From: Ruminococcus sp. FC2018
GTDB taxonomy: Bacteria > Bacillota > Clostridia > Oscillospirales > Ruminococcaceae
Assembly (NCBI RefSeq): GCF_000621805.1
Contig: NZ_JHXH01000007.1
Span: 1-64,000, forward strand
Length of the DNA: 64,000 nt
Direction: 5' to 3'
Positions 47,970 through 57,501 of the stretch are shown one piece after another. The notes under the pieces are model-generated. The model was not told the origin of the DNA. It did not search any database and saw only the letters and a program-made list of their open reading frames with translations. Within the stretch, counting starts at the first letter, position 1, and each line of letters begins with the position of its first letter. The translations under genes and the position numbers were made by a program.

Positions 47970-49757
47970 TTGAAACAGATCGTGATCGAGTATCACACAA
48001 AGATAGATGTTATTTCCCAGCTCAGAGAAGTAAAGTCTGAAATGGACAGCGGGAAGTACAAAAGTCTTTTGTTTCACGTTTACAGTGGTATACTTGATGA
48101 AAAGATACTGCTCAGCCTGTGTCAGGATCTGAAATCCGGATTTCCCGGCTGTGTCCTTGTGGGATCTGTTTCTGCAGGTGAGATCATCGAAGGAAGGCTG
48201 ATGGATAGGGGGATCCTTATCTCTGCTATGCTTTTTGAGCAGACAGATATCAGATTTACAAGGTTTAACGACGTAAACGGCAGAGAGAAAATGGTTGGAC
48301 AGCAAATTGCCTCCATTATAAATGAAACAGAGCATATAAAGGCTGTTGAAGTGCTTTTGCCGGGTACGGAAATAAATACCCGTTTTATCTGGGAAGCTGT
48401 AAGCGCATCAAAGCAAGGTGTTCAGGTATTTGGCGGATATGCCGGGGGACACGATATGAATATCGGGGAACACTTTGTTTTTGATGAACAGGGTCTTACA
48501 GATGATACATTGTATCTTGTGTCGTATGTTGGGAAGAATTTTCATATAAACGTTGATAAATCGGTGGGCTGGCAAACTCTCGGTCATGCCTTCAAGGTAA
48601 CCAAGTCTGATGAAAACAGGCTTATTGAAATAAACAATATACCTGCTGTGGAGATATATGAGAAGTATCTTCAGATCAACAGGCATGATAATTTTGAAGA
48701 AAACACCTTTGAGTTCCCGCTTATCGCCAAGACGGACGGTGATGAGCTTTTAAGACACACCCTTAATGTTGAGGAAGACGGAACGCTGAACATGGCGGGA
48801 TATGTTACCGAGGGAATGGATATCTATCTTTGCTACGGTAATCCCGGACTTATTGTGGAGGGTGTAAACAAGCGACTTAAAGAGGTCGCTGAGTTCAGAC
48901 CTGAGGCTATCTTGCTCTATTCCTGCTCGGTGCGTAAGTCTTTCTGGGAGAATTACGTCAACATCGAAATGATCCCGTTCCAGAAAATAGCCGAGACCGC
49001 AGGCTTCCATACCTGGGGCGAGGTAAAGAGAGATCCAAACACAGGAAATGTCTGGGAGTACAATATAACACTTTTGTCCATTGCCATGCGTGAGGGTGAA
49101 AGACCGGAGGGCGACCTTGGTGAGATCGTTGTAGACGATTCCGTTCTCAAGGGGCAGGCTTCACTTATAAAGAGATTGTCACAGCTTGTTTCGGCTACCA
49201 CCAGCGAGCTTCAGAACGCCTACGATGATCTTGAAAAAGTCAATGAGCAGCTCAGGATCCTGTCTAACCATGACGCTCTGACCGGGCTTTATAACCGCAG
49301 AAGGCTGGACGAGTTTGCAAGCGATGTTATTGACAATGCAGAGCAGACGGGAGCATATGTGACAATGCTCATGCTGGATATCGACTACTTCAAGAATGTC
49401 AACGATACATATGGTCATGATGTTGGTGACGGCGTGCTTGTAGAAATAGCACACCTGCTTGATGAACACGTTTCATCACATAAATGTGCCGCTGTGGGAC
49501 GCTGGGGCGGTGAGGAATTTCTTGCTGTTATCCCGGATATGGATCCGGATCAGGCTGCCGATTTTGCCGAGGAGGTTCGCAAGGCGGTGGAAGCGCATGA
49601 GTATAAAGATATACCAGAAAAAATAACCATAAGTATCGGCTGTCTTTGTTTCAGAGGAGAGGTCTTTGACAGAACAAAGCTGTTTAAGGACGTTGATGAC
49701 TGTCTTTATGAGGCTAAACGCAGGGGCAGGAACCGAGTTATACAAATAAAACTGTAA
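47970..49757 (+). CDS. FIST-domain sensor diguanylate cyclase (GGDEF)
   Basis: A 595-residue cytoplasmic protein that probably makes cyclic di-GMP in response to a small ligand. TTG 47970 is chosen because TTGGAGGTG lies eight bases upstream. Residues about 1-370 are the FIST N and C domains (LFHVYSGILDEKILLSLCQDLKSGFPGCVLVGSVSAGEI, ILLYSCSVRKSFW), a fold thought to bind small molecules such as amino acids. A coiled coil (about 395-430) leads to the GGDEF domain (about 430-595): NHDALTGLYNRRRLDEF, MLMLDIDYFKNVNDTYGHDVGD and GRWGGEEF. The inhibitory RxxD site is absent (SHKCAAV at that position). Confidence 0.9.
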   Translation: MKQIVIEYHTKIDVISQLREVKSEMDSGKYKSLLFHVYSGILDEKILLSLCQDLKSGFPGCVLVGSVSAGEIIEGRLMDRGILISAMLFEQTDIRFTRFNDVNGREKMVGQQIASIINETEHIKAVEVLLPGTEINTRFIWEAVSASKQGVQVFGGYAGGHDMNIGEHFVFDEQGLTDDTLYLVSYVGKNFHINVDKSVGWQTLGHAFKVTKSDENRLIEINNIPAVEIYEKYLQINRHDNFEENTFEFPLIAKTDGDELLRHTLNVEEDGTLNMAGYVTEGMDIYLCYGNPGLIVEGVNKRLKEVAEFRPEAILLYSCSVRKSFWENYVNIEMIPFQKIAETAGFHTWGEVKRDPNTGNVWEYNITLLSIAMREGERPEGDLGEIVVDDSVLKGQASLIKRLSQLVSATTSELQNAYDDLEKVNEQLRILSNHDALTGLYNRRRLDEFASDVIDNAEQTGAYVTMLMLDIDYFKNVNDTYGHDVGDGVLVEIAHLLDEHVSSHKCAAVGRWGGEEFLAVIPDMDPDQAADFAEEVRKAVEAHEYKDIPEKITISIGCLCFRGEVFDRTKLFKDVDDCLYEAKRRGRNRVIQIKL

Positions 49758-49825
49758 AAAAATAACCCAAGGAAATACTGAATTGATCCCCAAAAGTCAG
49801 ACAAACATTTTAAAGAATAATTATA

Positions 49826-49857
49826 AAAAGCGACTAAGAGAAATCTTGGTCGCTTTT
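49826..49857. terminator. Bidirectional terminator between convergent genes
   Basis: Stem AAAAGCGAC / GTCGCTTTT with flanking A and T runs between the GGDEF gene and the 49873 gene. Confidence 0.75.
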
Positions 49858-49872
49858 GTTATTCAAGTGTTG

Positions 49873-50865
49873 TTATTGTGATGAACTGTCTGTGCTTACC
49901 TGTGGAAGATCAAGCTTTTTGGGTGGTGTAGAAAGTCCGGGATCATCGCTATCCTTTGCCTTTTGTGTCAGATCTTTTATCATCTTTTCAAGGTATTTGT
50001 AAGCTGTATCATAATTCTTTTTTGCAGTCTCAAGGCTGTCCTCTACGGTCGCCACAGGCTGCCTTATTGATATATGTACATCATTTGGCATATCCTTGTA
50101 ACCTATTTTGTCGGCAACAAGCTGCATATTAAGGGAGAACCCGATCTCGTCCACATATTTGTTCCCGGGGAATTTCTCGCTTAGCTTGTGATCCATTATC
50201 TCAAGATATTGATACTCTGTGTTGGTATCTGTAATTACCAGCATACTCTCTGTGCTGTACAGATTAGCCAGGAACTTGCTGCGGGTGTCCTTCTGATCCT
50301 GGGAATTTGATGTTGGATCAAGTGGCATAACGATAACGTTCACATGAACATAACCGTTGCCGTCAATGTCATCCACATATTCCTCAAACAGCTCCTCAAG
50401 CTCCTTTTCTTTAGTGGTAAGACCGTTGTTGGCTATCATCATAACCGTAAGGTCTGCTTTTTTGATCTGAAGCTGATGATAGATTATAAATGCCGCAATA
50501 AATACAACAAAGCCTGCAAGAATAAGCCACCACTTATTCAGATAAATGAAATTCTGTATTTTCTTTTTTGGACTGAGCTTTACAGCCGTTTCCTGTGCTT
50601 CTTGGGCATCTTCCTCCTGCCCTGACTCTTGCAGCGTGGAGTCCTCTGTGTTCTTCTTTTTCATCAGCTCTATCCTCTCACGAGCAAGCTGACGCTCACG
50701 CTCCTTTATGGCTTCTTTTTCACGCTTTTTTCGTGCAGCGATCGCAGCCTGTTTTTTTGCCTCAAGCTCCTGCTGCCTGCGTTTTTCATCTTCATATATC
50801 TTTTTCTCGTATTCGTAATCGCTCTTGTCAAGTATCTCACGAGCCTTGTCATTTTTGTCGGACAT
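49873..50865 (-). CDS. Single-pass membrane protein with N-terminal coiled coil
   Basis: A 330-residue protein I do not recognise. Residues about 15-75 are an extremely charged single helix or coiled coil (KKIYEDEKRRQQELEAKKQ and further Arg/Glu/Lys repeats), then a short acidic linker, one transmembrane helix at about 112-132 (WWLILAGFVVFIAAFII) and an outside alpha/beta domain (about 138-300) starting ADLTVMMIANNGLTTKEKELEELFEEY. The domain has alternating strands and helices but no known catalytic motif. The tail is Ser/Pro/Lys-rich. ATG 50865 follows GTGAGGTGAG. Monocistronic; the unusual arm resembles those of proteins that touch RNA or the ribosome, but this is a guess. Confidence 0.7.
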   Translation of the reverse strand: MSDKNDKAREILDKSDYEYEKKIYEDEKRRQQELEAKKQAAIAARKKREKEAIKERERQLARERIELMKKKNTEDSTLQESGQEEDAQEAQETAVKLSPKKKIQNFIYLNKWWLILAGFVVFIAAFIIYHQLQIKKADLTVMMIANNGLTTKEKELEELFEEYVDDIDGNGYVHVNVIVMPLDPTSNSQDQKDTRSKFLANLYSTESMLVITDTNTEYQYLEIMDHKLSEKFPGNKYVDEIGFSLNMQLVADKIGYKDMPNDVHISIRQPVATVEDSLETAKKNYDTAYKYLEKMIKDLTQKAKDSDDPGLSTPPKKLDLPQVSTDSSSQ

Positions 50866-51024
50866 TTTCTCACCTCACTGACTCGTTGATTATACATGAT
50901 ATTTATGAACTGCTAATTAACAAAATTGATACATAAAATTTAGTGATAATGCCAGTATACTTAAAATGAGTATTGTTTTATAATAGTTTTAAAGGAAAAA
51001 TAATAAAGAAACGAGGTGCTTTTA

Positions 51025-52533
51025 ATGCTTAATGACGTTAAACAGAACAATGTGAATAAAGAGCTTGTTTCGGAACAGATCGAGATGTACCGTGCAAGAC
51101 TTTCGGGACTTGAGAACAAGATCAAAGAAAGCAAGCTTCCGGTCATAATTACTATTGACGGCTGGTCTGCCTCAGGTAAAGGCTCTCAGATCGCACAGCT
51201 TATAAAATGCCTTGACCCGAGGTTTTATAAGGTCATGTCTTTTGGTAAGCCAAACGAGGTGGAAAAAAGAAAACCATGGCTTTGGCGTTTTGCCTGTGCT
51301 ATGCCGATGCAGGGCAATTTCCTGATCCTTGACCGAAGCTGGTACCGTGACACTGCAAACGCATATCTTTACGATGAGATCAGCAAATCCGAGATGCGCA
51401 AACGTCTTGACGACATCAACGTATTTGAAAGACAGCTTGCAGACGACGGCTATCTTATAGTCAAGTTCTTTTTGCATATCACCGAGGAGGAGCAGAAAAA
51501 GCGCATCAAAAAGCTTACCTCGTCAGATTATACCAGCTGGCGCATTGATGAGCACGACCTTTATAACCTTAAAAAGCGTGAGAAATTTGCAAAGTATTAT
51601 GAGGAAATGATAACAAAGACAAACACTCCGAGCGGCGTGTGGAATATTATCGGCGGGGACGATAAAACAGGTGCAAAGCTTGAAATGATAAAAGCTCTTG
51701 TGCTTGCTGTTGAAGGAAAGCTTGAAGCAAAAGCCTCCGGCAGTACATTTGTGCCCAAAAATCAGTTTCCGTTTGCAGATGTTAAACCACAAGAGTTTAA
51801 AATGGCAAACGTCCAAAAAGTCAGTGAAGCTGCACTTGACAAAACACTTACTGACGAGGAATATGAAAAACAGCTGGAAAAATGCCAGGATAAGCTGTTC
51901 AAGCTGCAAAACCTGTGCTATCAGAAAAAAATACCTGTTATCATATGCTATGAAGGCTGGGATGCAGCAGGAAAGGGCGGAAATATCCGCCGTGTGGCAA
52001 ACGCCCTTGACCCAAGAGGATATGAGGTCGAACCTATTGCAGCACCGGATAAATACGAGCTTGCAAGGCATTATCTGTACCGTTTCTGGATACGTCTTGA
52101 AAACGACGGACATTTTACTATCTTTGACCGTACCTGGTACGGCAGGGTAATGGTGGAGCCTATTGAGAATATAACACCGCCCGATAGGGTAGAGCAGGCT
52201 TATCAGGAGATAAACGAGTTTGAGAAGCTGCTTATACAGTGGGGCGCTGTCGTTATAAAGTTCTGGATAAATATCGACAAGGAGGAACAGCTCAAACGCT
52301 TTACCCTGCGACAGAACACTCCTGAAAAGCAGTGGAAGATAACCGATGAGGACTGGCGAAATCGTGAAAAGTGGGACATCTACGAAAAGTATATCGATAC
52401 AATGATCGAAAAGACCTCGACCAAGGCAGCTCCGTGGACAATAATCGAGGGTAATGATAAAAAGTATGCCCGCATAAAAGCTATGAAAACTATAATTGAA
52501 AAGATAGAAGAAAAACTGGAGAAAAATAAATAA
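51025..52533 (+). CDS. pap: Polyphosphate:AMP phosphotransferase, tandem PPK2
   Basis: A 502-residue enzyme with two PPK2 domains, the architecture of class II PPK2 that phosphorylates AMP to ADP with polyphosphate. Domain 1 (about 1-235) has the Walker A IDGWSASGKGSQIAQL and the lid DRSWYRD; domain 2 (about 265-500) has YEGWDAAGKGGNIRRV, FDRTWYGRVMVE and the Arg-rich lid. In characterised tandem enzymes the second domain is the catalytic one. ATG 51025 follows CGAGGTG; an in-frame GTG at 51016 overlaps that site. It stands alone with a terminator. ADP made this way can feed pyruvate kinase and acetate kinase. Confidence 0.93.
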   Translation: MLNDVKQNNVNKELVSEQIEMYRARLSGLENKIKESKLPVIITIDGWSASGKGSQIAQLIKCLDPRFYKVMSFGKPNEVEKRKPWLWRFACAMPMQGNFLILDRSWYRDTANAYLYDEISKSEMRKRLDDINVFERQLADDGYLIVKFFLHITEEEQKKRIKKLTSSDYTSWRIDEHDLYNLKKREKFAKYYEEMITKTNTPSGVWNIIGGDDKTGAKLEMIKALVLAVEGKLEAKASGSTFVPKNQFPFADVKPQEFKMANVQKVSEAALDKTLTDEEYEKQLEKCQDKLFKLQNLCYQKKIPVIICYEGWDAAGKGGNIRRVANALDPRGYEVEPIAAPDKYELARHYLYRFWIRLENDGHFTIFDRTWYGRVMVEPIENITPPDRVEQAYQEINEFEKLLIQWGAVVIKFWINIDKEEQLKRFTLRQNTPEKQWKITDEDWRNREKWDIYEKYIDTMIEKTSTKAAPWTIIEGNDKKYARIKAMKTIIEKIEEKLEKNK

Positions 52534-52540
52534 GCAATAA

Positions 52541-52576
52541 AAAAGACTTGCCGCTTTTTAAAGTGACAAGTCTTTT
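52541..52576. terminator. Bidirectional terminator between pap and ackA
   Basis: Stem AAAAGACTTG / CAAGTCTTTT between convergent genes. Confidence 0.8.
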
Positions 52577-52592
52577 AATTTATAAGCCTGTG

Positions 52593-53792
52593 TTATTTGC
52601 TGATAAGTGCCAGAGTATCTCTTGCGATAAGCAGCTCCTCGTTGGTAGGAACGACCCAGACCTCAACCTTGGAATCTGCTGCGGAGATCTTGCAAAGCTT
52701 GCCTCTGATGGACTTGTTAACTTCCTCGTCAAGCTTGATGCCGAAGAAATCCATGTCAGCACAAGCCATTGAACGAACAAGGCTCTCGTTCTCACCGATA
52801 CCGCCTGTGAACAGAACAGCATCAAGTCCGTTCATAGCTGCTGCAAAGCTTCCTATGTATTTCTTGATCTCGTATGTGAGCATATCGTTTACAAGCTCGC
52901 ATCTCTTATTGCCCTCGTTAGCACCGGCAATGATGTCTCTGTTATCGGAGGAAACACCGGAGATGCCCAGGAATCCGGACTTCTTGTTAAGATAATCACT
53001 CATCTGTGAAGGTGTAAAGCCGTGCTTGTCCGCAACAAATGTTACCGCCGAAGCATCAACGCAGCCTGAACGTGTGCCCATTATAACACCGTCAAGAGGA
53101 GTAAAGCCCATTGTTGTATCAACAGATTTTCCGCCGTCAACAGCTGTGATGGAAGAACCGTTGCCAAGGTGGCAGGAAACGATCTTCAGATCCTTGACGT
53201 CTCTGCCCATAGCCTTTGCAAGAGCTGCGGAAACAAATCTGTGAGATGTGCCGTGGAAGCCGTACTTTCTCACGTGCAGCTGCTCGTAATCCTCATAAGG
53301 AAGACCAAACATATAAGCCTTCGGAGGCATTATCTGGTGGAAAGCTGTATCAAATACAACTACCTGCGGAGTTGTTGCAGGCATAACCTTTTTGCAGGCT
53401 CTCAGTGCAAGAGCGTGCGCGTGGTTGTGAACAGGAGCAAGCTCAGCCAGACCGTCGATCTTGTCTATAACTTCGTCTGTTACAAGGCAAGCCTCGGAGA
53501 ATACCTCAGCACCTTGCACGATACGGTGACCTACTGCGGAGATCTCGTCCATAGAGTCGATAACCTTTGTATCACCGGAGGTAAGGACCTCTACCAGCTT
53601 TTCAAAAGCTTCTGTGTGAGTAGGGAAATCACAGTCGGCTTCAAACTTTCTGCCGTCGCCCGTCTTTGCGCTTACATGACCGCCAATGCCGATCCTGTCG
53701 CAGTTTCCCTTTGCGATAACAGACTCATCTGTCATATCAAGCAGCTGATATTTAAGGGATGATGAACCTGCGTTTACTACCAATACTTTCAT
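52593..53792 (-). CDS. ackA: Acetate kinase
   Basis: A 399-residue enzyme of the ASKHA superfamily that makes ATP and acetate from acetyl phosphate, the main energy step of mixed-acid fermentation. It opens MKVLVVNAGSSSLKYQL, with VGHRIVQGAEVF, FDTAFHQIMP, YGFHGTSHRFVS, CHLGNGSSITAVDGGKSVDTTMGFTPL and FTGGIGENESLVR, all diagnostic. ATG 53792 follows GAGAGGAG. A promoter lies 77 bases upstream. It is divergent from tmcAL. Phosphotransacetylase is not in the window. Confidence 0.96.
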   Translation of the reverse strand: MKVLVVNAGSSSLKYQLLDMTDESVIAKGNCDRIGIGGHVSAKTGDGRKFEADCDFPTHTEAFEKLVEVLTSGDTKVIDSMDEISAVGHRIVQGAEVFSEACLVTDEVIDKIDGLAELAPVHNHAHALALRACKKVMPATTPQVVVFDTAFHQIMPPKAYMFGLPYEDYEQLHVRKYGFHGTSHRFVSAALAKAMGRDVKDLKIVSCHLGNGSSITAVDGGKSVDTTMGFTPLDGVIMGTRSGCVDASAVTFVADKHGFTPSQMSDYLNKKSGFLGISGVSSDNRDIIAGANEGNKRCELVNDMLTYEIKKYIGSFAAAMNGLDAVLFTGGIGENESLVRSMACADMDFFGIKLDEEVNKSIRGKLCKISAADSKVEVWVVPTNEELLIARDTLALISK

Positions 53793-53868
53793 CAAGAAAT
53801 ACTCCTCTCAAAAATGATGTACAATATTACTGTTGCTTGACTTTGAAGCTACAATATAATATAATAAC

Positions 53869-53897
53869 AGTATAACAATTCCGGGACAAAATTTCAA
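53869..53897 (-). promoter_or_regulatory. Promoter of ackA
   Basis: Minus strand TTGAAA (53897-53892), 17-base spacer, TATACT (53874-53869). Confidence 0.75.
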
Positions 53898-53993
53898 GTG
53901 TATTTTTACCATTTATTCGATTTACACATTTTTAGCAATAAAATTTAGTATTCTATTAACATATTTTGCTTATAAAACATTGAGGTGACTGAG

Positions 53994-55151
53994 ATGTTTG
54001 CCGCAGGGATAGTGGCTGAATACAACCCGTTTCATAACGGGCATAAATATCATATAGAGCAGACCAAAAAAATGGGCGCAGACCATATAGTTGTGATCCT
54101 CAGCGGTGATGCTGTCCAGCGAGGCGACACTGCGGTTTTTTCCAAATATGACAGAGCACAGATGGCAATAGATCAGGGAGCAGATCTTGTGATCGAGCTT
54201 GCTGCACCATATTCATGCGCCCCTGCACAGGTATTTGCTTTAAATGCAGTCAGACTGCTTGCCGGCTTTGGCGAGAACGTTATACAAGCTATTTCATTTG
54301 GCTGTGAATGCGCCGATCCGGACAAGCTTAACAGCACTGCTGATCTGATCGGCAGACTGGAGGAAAGCGACAGGTTTAAAGAGCTTATCTCTGCCGGTCT
54401 GACCTATCCGCAGGTCGTCAGCATTGTGGCACAGGAGATGTCCGAGGATGTAAAAGATATTCTGTCCGATGCCAATAATGTGCTTGGTATAGAGTATATC
54501 CGTGCAGCACACGCCCTTGCTCCCTGGATAGCTCCTTTGTGTATAAAAAGGACAGGCCCCGGACATGGGGATACCACAGTGTCTGAGGGATTTGCAAATG
54601 CCACACTTTTGCGTGATCGTCTGAAACACGGCGAGGATATATCTTCGTTTGTCCCCCAATTACCTGAAGTACCTGCCGCATTTATCCGAAAGGCTGACAA
54701 AGCACTTTTGTATAAGATAATCAGCGCAGATAAAAAGACCGTTGAAAACTGTCCGTTTGTTACTCAGAGTATCATAAACCGCTTTAATAAAGCAATTATG
54801 CAGTGCCCGGGATCCCTTGATGAGCTGGCAGAGCTTATAAAAAGCAAGGACATCACAATGTCAAGGGTAAGACGTTTTCTGATCCATATTGCCCTTGGAG
54901 TAACCCACAAGGATATGCTCACGCCCGTGCCTTATGGCAGGATACTTGCACTAAACGGCAAAGGTGCCCGGGTGCTTGTAAAAGCAAAAAACAGGTCGAT
55001 AGACTATGATACCTCTCTTGCAAGACTGGAAAAGAATGACGAATGTAAACGAGTTGCTTTTCTTGAGTGTAATGCGGTAAGACTAAGAGAACTCTGCTCG
55101 GATGTTTCATTTTCCAACGAGTATAAACGAAAGATCGTTATTACGAAATAG
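53994..55151 (+). CDS. tmcAL: tRNA(Met) cytidine acetate ligase
   Basis: A 385-residue nucleotidyltransferase-fold enzyme (YlbM family) that acetylates the wobble cytidine of elongator tRNA-Met using acetate and ATP. Hallmarks: [22 protein letters not shown] (HxxH-type adenylylation site), [38 protein letters not shown]-like stretch here ending VIELAAPYS, and [10 protein letters not shown] as [16 protein letters not shown] 53994 follows TTGAGGTGAC; an in-frame GTG at 53985 lies inside that site. It is divergent from ackA, whose product acetate is its substrate. Its stop overlaps the next gene by one base. Confidence 0.93.
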   Translation: [385 protein letters not shown]

Positions 55152-57409
55152 TGGTGATAATTATTAAAAGAACAAGCAGAGTACTGAGCTTTCTTATAAT
55201 ACTTGCGTTATGTATTTCATGCTTTCCGTTGATTGTATATGCCGACGGTGATAATAAGCTTCCCGAAAAGTTTGATCCCCGTGAAAGCGGAAAGGTGACA
55301 CCTGTAAGACAGTCTCCTGAAAAATATGATATCTGCTGGGCTTATGCCACCGTGGGAGCAATGGAACAAAGCATTGTTTTCAGCGGTCTGGACAACACGT
55401 CTGTTGACCTTTCCGAAAGCTCGATGGTCTGGTTTTCCGCACAGAGCGAAAAAGAGAACGTCGCCCCTCAGCAGCGTTACTCCACAAACTATATAACATC
55501 TCCCATGTTTGCCGCCGCAAGGATTCAGGGCATTGAGTACGAGGTCGATGAACCTACACTTTTGAACACACCGTATCTTAATCCTGTGTCATATTCCCAG
55601 CAGGGAGTGGCTGACTATGAGCTTGATAAGGTGGAAAGGGTAAGCGGTGACATAAACGCAATAAAAGAGAAGCTTATGGAGTACGGCGGCGCAGCAGTAT
55701 GCTATCACAGCGATACGGATTATTTCAGCAGCGACCATAAGAGCTATTATCAGGATAAGGAAAAGTCTGTTAACCACAGCGTTACCGTTATCGGCTGGGA
55801 TGATAATTACAGCAGGGATAATTTCGGGAGCGTAAAACCGGAAAGTGACGGAGCGTGGCTGGTAAAAAGCGTCTGGGGTACTCGCAATGAAGACGGATTT
55901 TATTGGATATCGTACTGTGAAAGTGAGCTTAAGGACTTTTACTTCTATAAGCTTCAAAGATCCGTAAGTGACGATGTCTATACCCATAATAAAGGAAATG
56001 ATAAGATAATTGTCTCTGCGCAGGGTGCCGTGCAGGCTGCAAATGTGTTTACCGCCCGTGATAATGAGAGTCTTGAACAGGTCTCGTTTTTTATTGAAGG
56101 CAACGGCGGTAAGGGCACAGAGTATATGGTGCGTATTTTCAAGGATGTGAAGGATAATTCCCCTGTAAACGGCATCGAGATACTTGATAAAATAGGCACA
56201 GTTCAGTACGATGGCTATGTTACAGTTAAATTTCCCGAGCATATCAGGTTTTCCAAAGGGGACAGATTTTCTGTTGTTGTTTCATTGAAATCGGAAAACG
56301 GCAATAACTATTTTGTGGCTGAGAGTGCTGCCTGTGAGAGAAACAGGGGCGAAAGCTATTATTTCAGCGAGAAAAGCGGCTGGCAGGACAGTATACAAAC
56401 CAGCTTTGCAAACGCATATATCAATGCGTATACCTCAAAAAGCTCTGCTGCGGATGTCTCGGAGCTGAAGGAAAAGATAGAGCAATATGAAAATACAAAA
56501 GGAATGCAGCGTGCGGTGGAGTATGCAAGAAATGTTGCCTACCGTTCTCAGCTAACAAATATAGTTGTCAATAAAGCTAACAGGCTGCTTGAAGCTGCTA
56601 AAAATGAGCGTGACAGCTATGTTGTAATCACAAATTCTGATGAGTGGAACGACTTTGCCAAAAGTGTGAGCGGCGGTACCGAATTCACCGATAAGATAGT
56701 TATGCTGGAATCGGATATTGACTTTTCGGATAAAGATTTTGTTTCTGCCGGCACACCGGAAAAAGGGGAGTTTAACGGATACTTTTACGGTAACGGTCAT
56801 GTTATGCGAAATATACGATCCTCCTCTTCGGGAGTTTTTGCAAAGCTCGGGAATTATGCCGTTGTAAGAGAGCTTGTTATCCAAAGCAGCAGCTTTACCG
56901 CTGAATCTGTCGGGGGTATCGCAGGATCATGCGAAAGAGGGACAGTCATTGCCTGCGGATTTTACGGAGAGCTTAATGCACAGCGTAAAGGCGGTATTGT
57001 CGGAGACCTCCGAAGCGGAACAATAAGTGATTGCTATTTCTGCGTCAACGGTGTTGACAGCCCTGCAGCAAGGTATGCAGACGACGGTAAGTACAATGTC
57101 CAAAACTGCTATGCTTTGTCTGCACAGGATGTGAATGAGGCAGAACGCACAGCAAAGCTGCTTAATACAAATGGGGAAAGAAATGTTTTTACCCAGAGGT
57201 TTATTGTGTCGGATAATACTATCCTGCCAATATCAAAGGACACTAATGTTATCCATGGAGAGCTTGATATAGAAAACAAAAGTCCAAGTGTAAGAAAGGG
57301 ATTTGTTATAGCTGCCGTTTCATGTGTAGCAGTTATAACAGCCGTTATCGCTATTTTGGTATTATCCGCAAGAAAAAAACACAAAAGAAAGCTTAAAAGC
57401 AAGCGTTAA
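55151..57409 (+). CDS. Surface-anchored papain-fold (C1) protein with lectin-like and GLUG-like regions
   Basis: A 752-residue exported protein. Signal peptide about 5-31; C1 domain about 38-262; a beta-sandwich lectin-like region about 280-430; a helical FIVAR-like stretch about 435-485; a GLUG-like beta-helix about 505-670; a transmembrane helix near 715-738 and a Lys/Arg tail. Cys62 (DICWAYATVGAME) and His209 (NHSVTVIGWDD) are present, but the catalytic Asn is Ser240 (WLVKSVWG instead of WLVKNSWG) and the oxyanion Gln is at -8 rather than -6. Start GTG 55151 is uncertain: no clear ribosome binding site, so coupling to tmcAL is likely. Confidence 0.8.
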   Translation: MVIIIKRTSRVLSFLIILALCISCFPLIVYADGDNKLPEKFDPRESGKVTPVRQSPEKYDICWAYATVGAMEQSIVFSGLDNTSVDLSESSMVWFSAQSEKENVAPQQRYSTNYITSPMFAAARIQGIEYEVDEPTLLNTPYLNPVSYSQQGVADYELDKVERVSGDINAIKEKLMEYGGAAVCYHSDTDYFSSDHKSYYQDKEKSVNHSVTVIGWDDNYSRDNFGSVKPESDGAWLVKSVWGTRNEDGFYWISYCESELKDFYFYKLQRSVSDDVYTHNKGNDKIIVSAQGAVQAANVFTARDNESLEQVSFFIEGNGGKGTEYMVRIFKDVKDNSPVNGIEILDKIGTVQYDGYVTVKFPEHIRFSKGDRFSVVVSLKSENGNNYFVAESAACERNRGESYYFSEKSGWQDSIQTSFANAYINAYTSKSSAADVSELKEKIEQYENTKGMQRAVEYARNVAYRSQLTNIVVNKANRLLEAAKNERDSYVVITNSDEWNDFAKSVSGGTEFTDKIVMLESDIDFSDKDFVSAGTPEKGEFNGYFYGNGHVMRNIRSSSSGVFAKLGNYAVVRELVIQSSSFTAESVGGIAGSCERGTVIACGFYGELNAQRKGGIVGDLRSGTISDCYFCVNGVDSPAARYADDGKYNVQNCYALSAQDVNEAERTAKLLNTNGERNVFTQRFIVSDNTILPISKDTNVIHGELDIENKSPSVRKGFVIAAVSCVAVITAVIAILVLSARKKHKRKLKSKR

Positions 57410-57430
57410 TAAAATATTTATATTCTTGGG

Positions 57431-57459
57431 TTGGCAAAAAATATAAAATATGCTATACT
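57431..57459 (+). promoter_or_regulatory. Promoter of the ACT/DUF711 operon
   Basis: TTGGCA (57431-57436), 17-base spacer, TATACT (57454-57459), 42 bases before the first start codon. Confidence 0.7.
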
Positions 57460-57501
57460 TATTATTTGTAAGTTAAACTGATTGAAAGGTTGGTATTGAA
57501 T

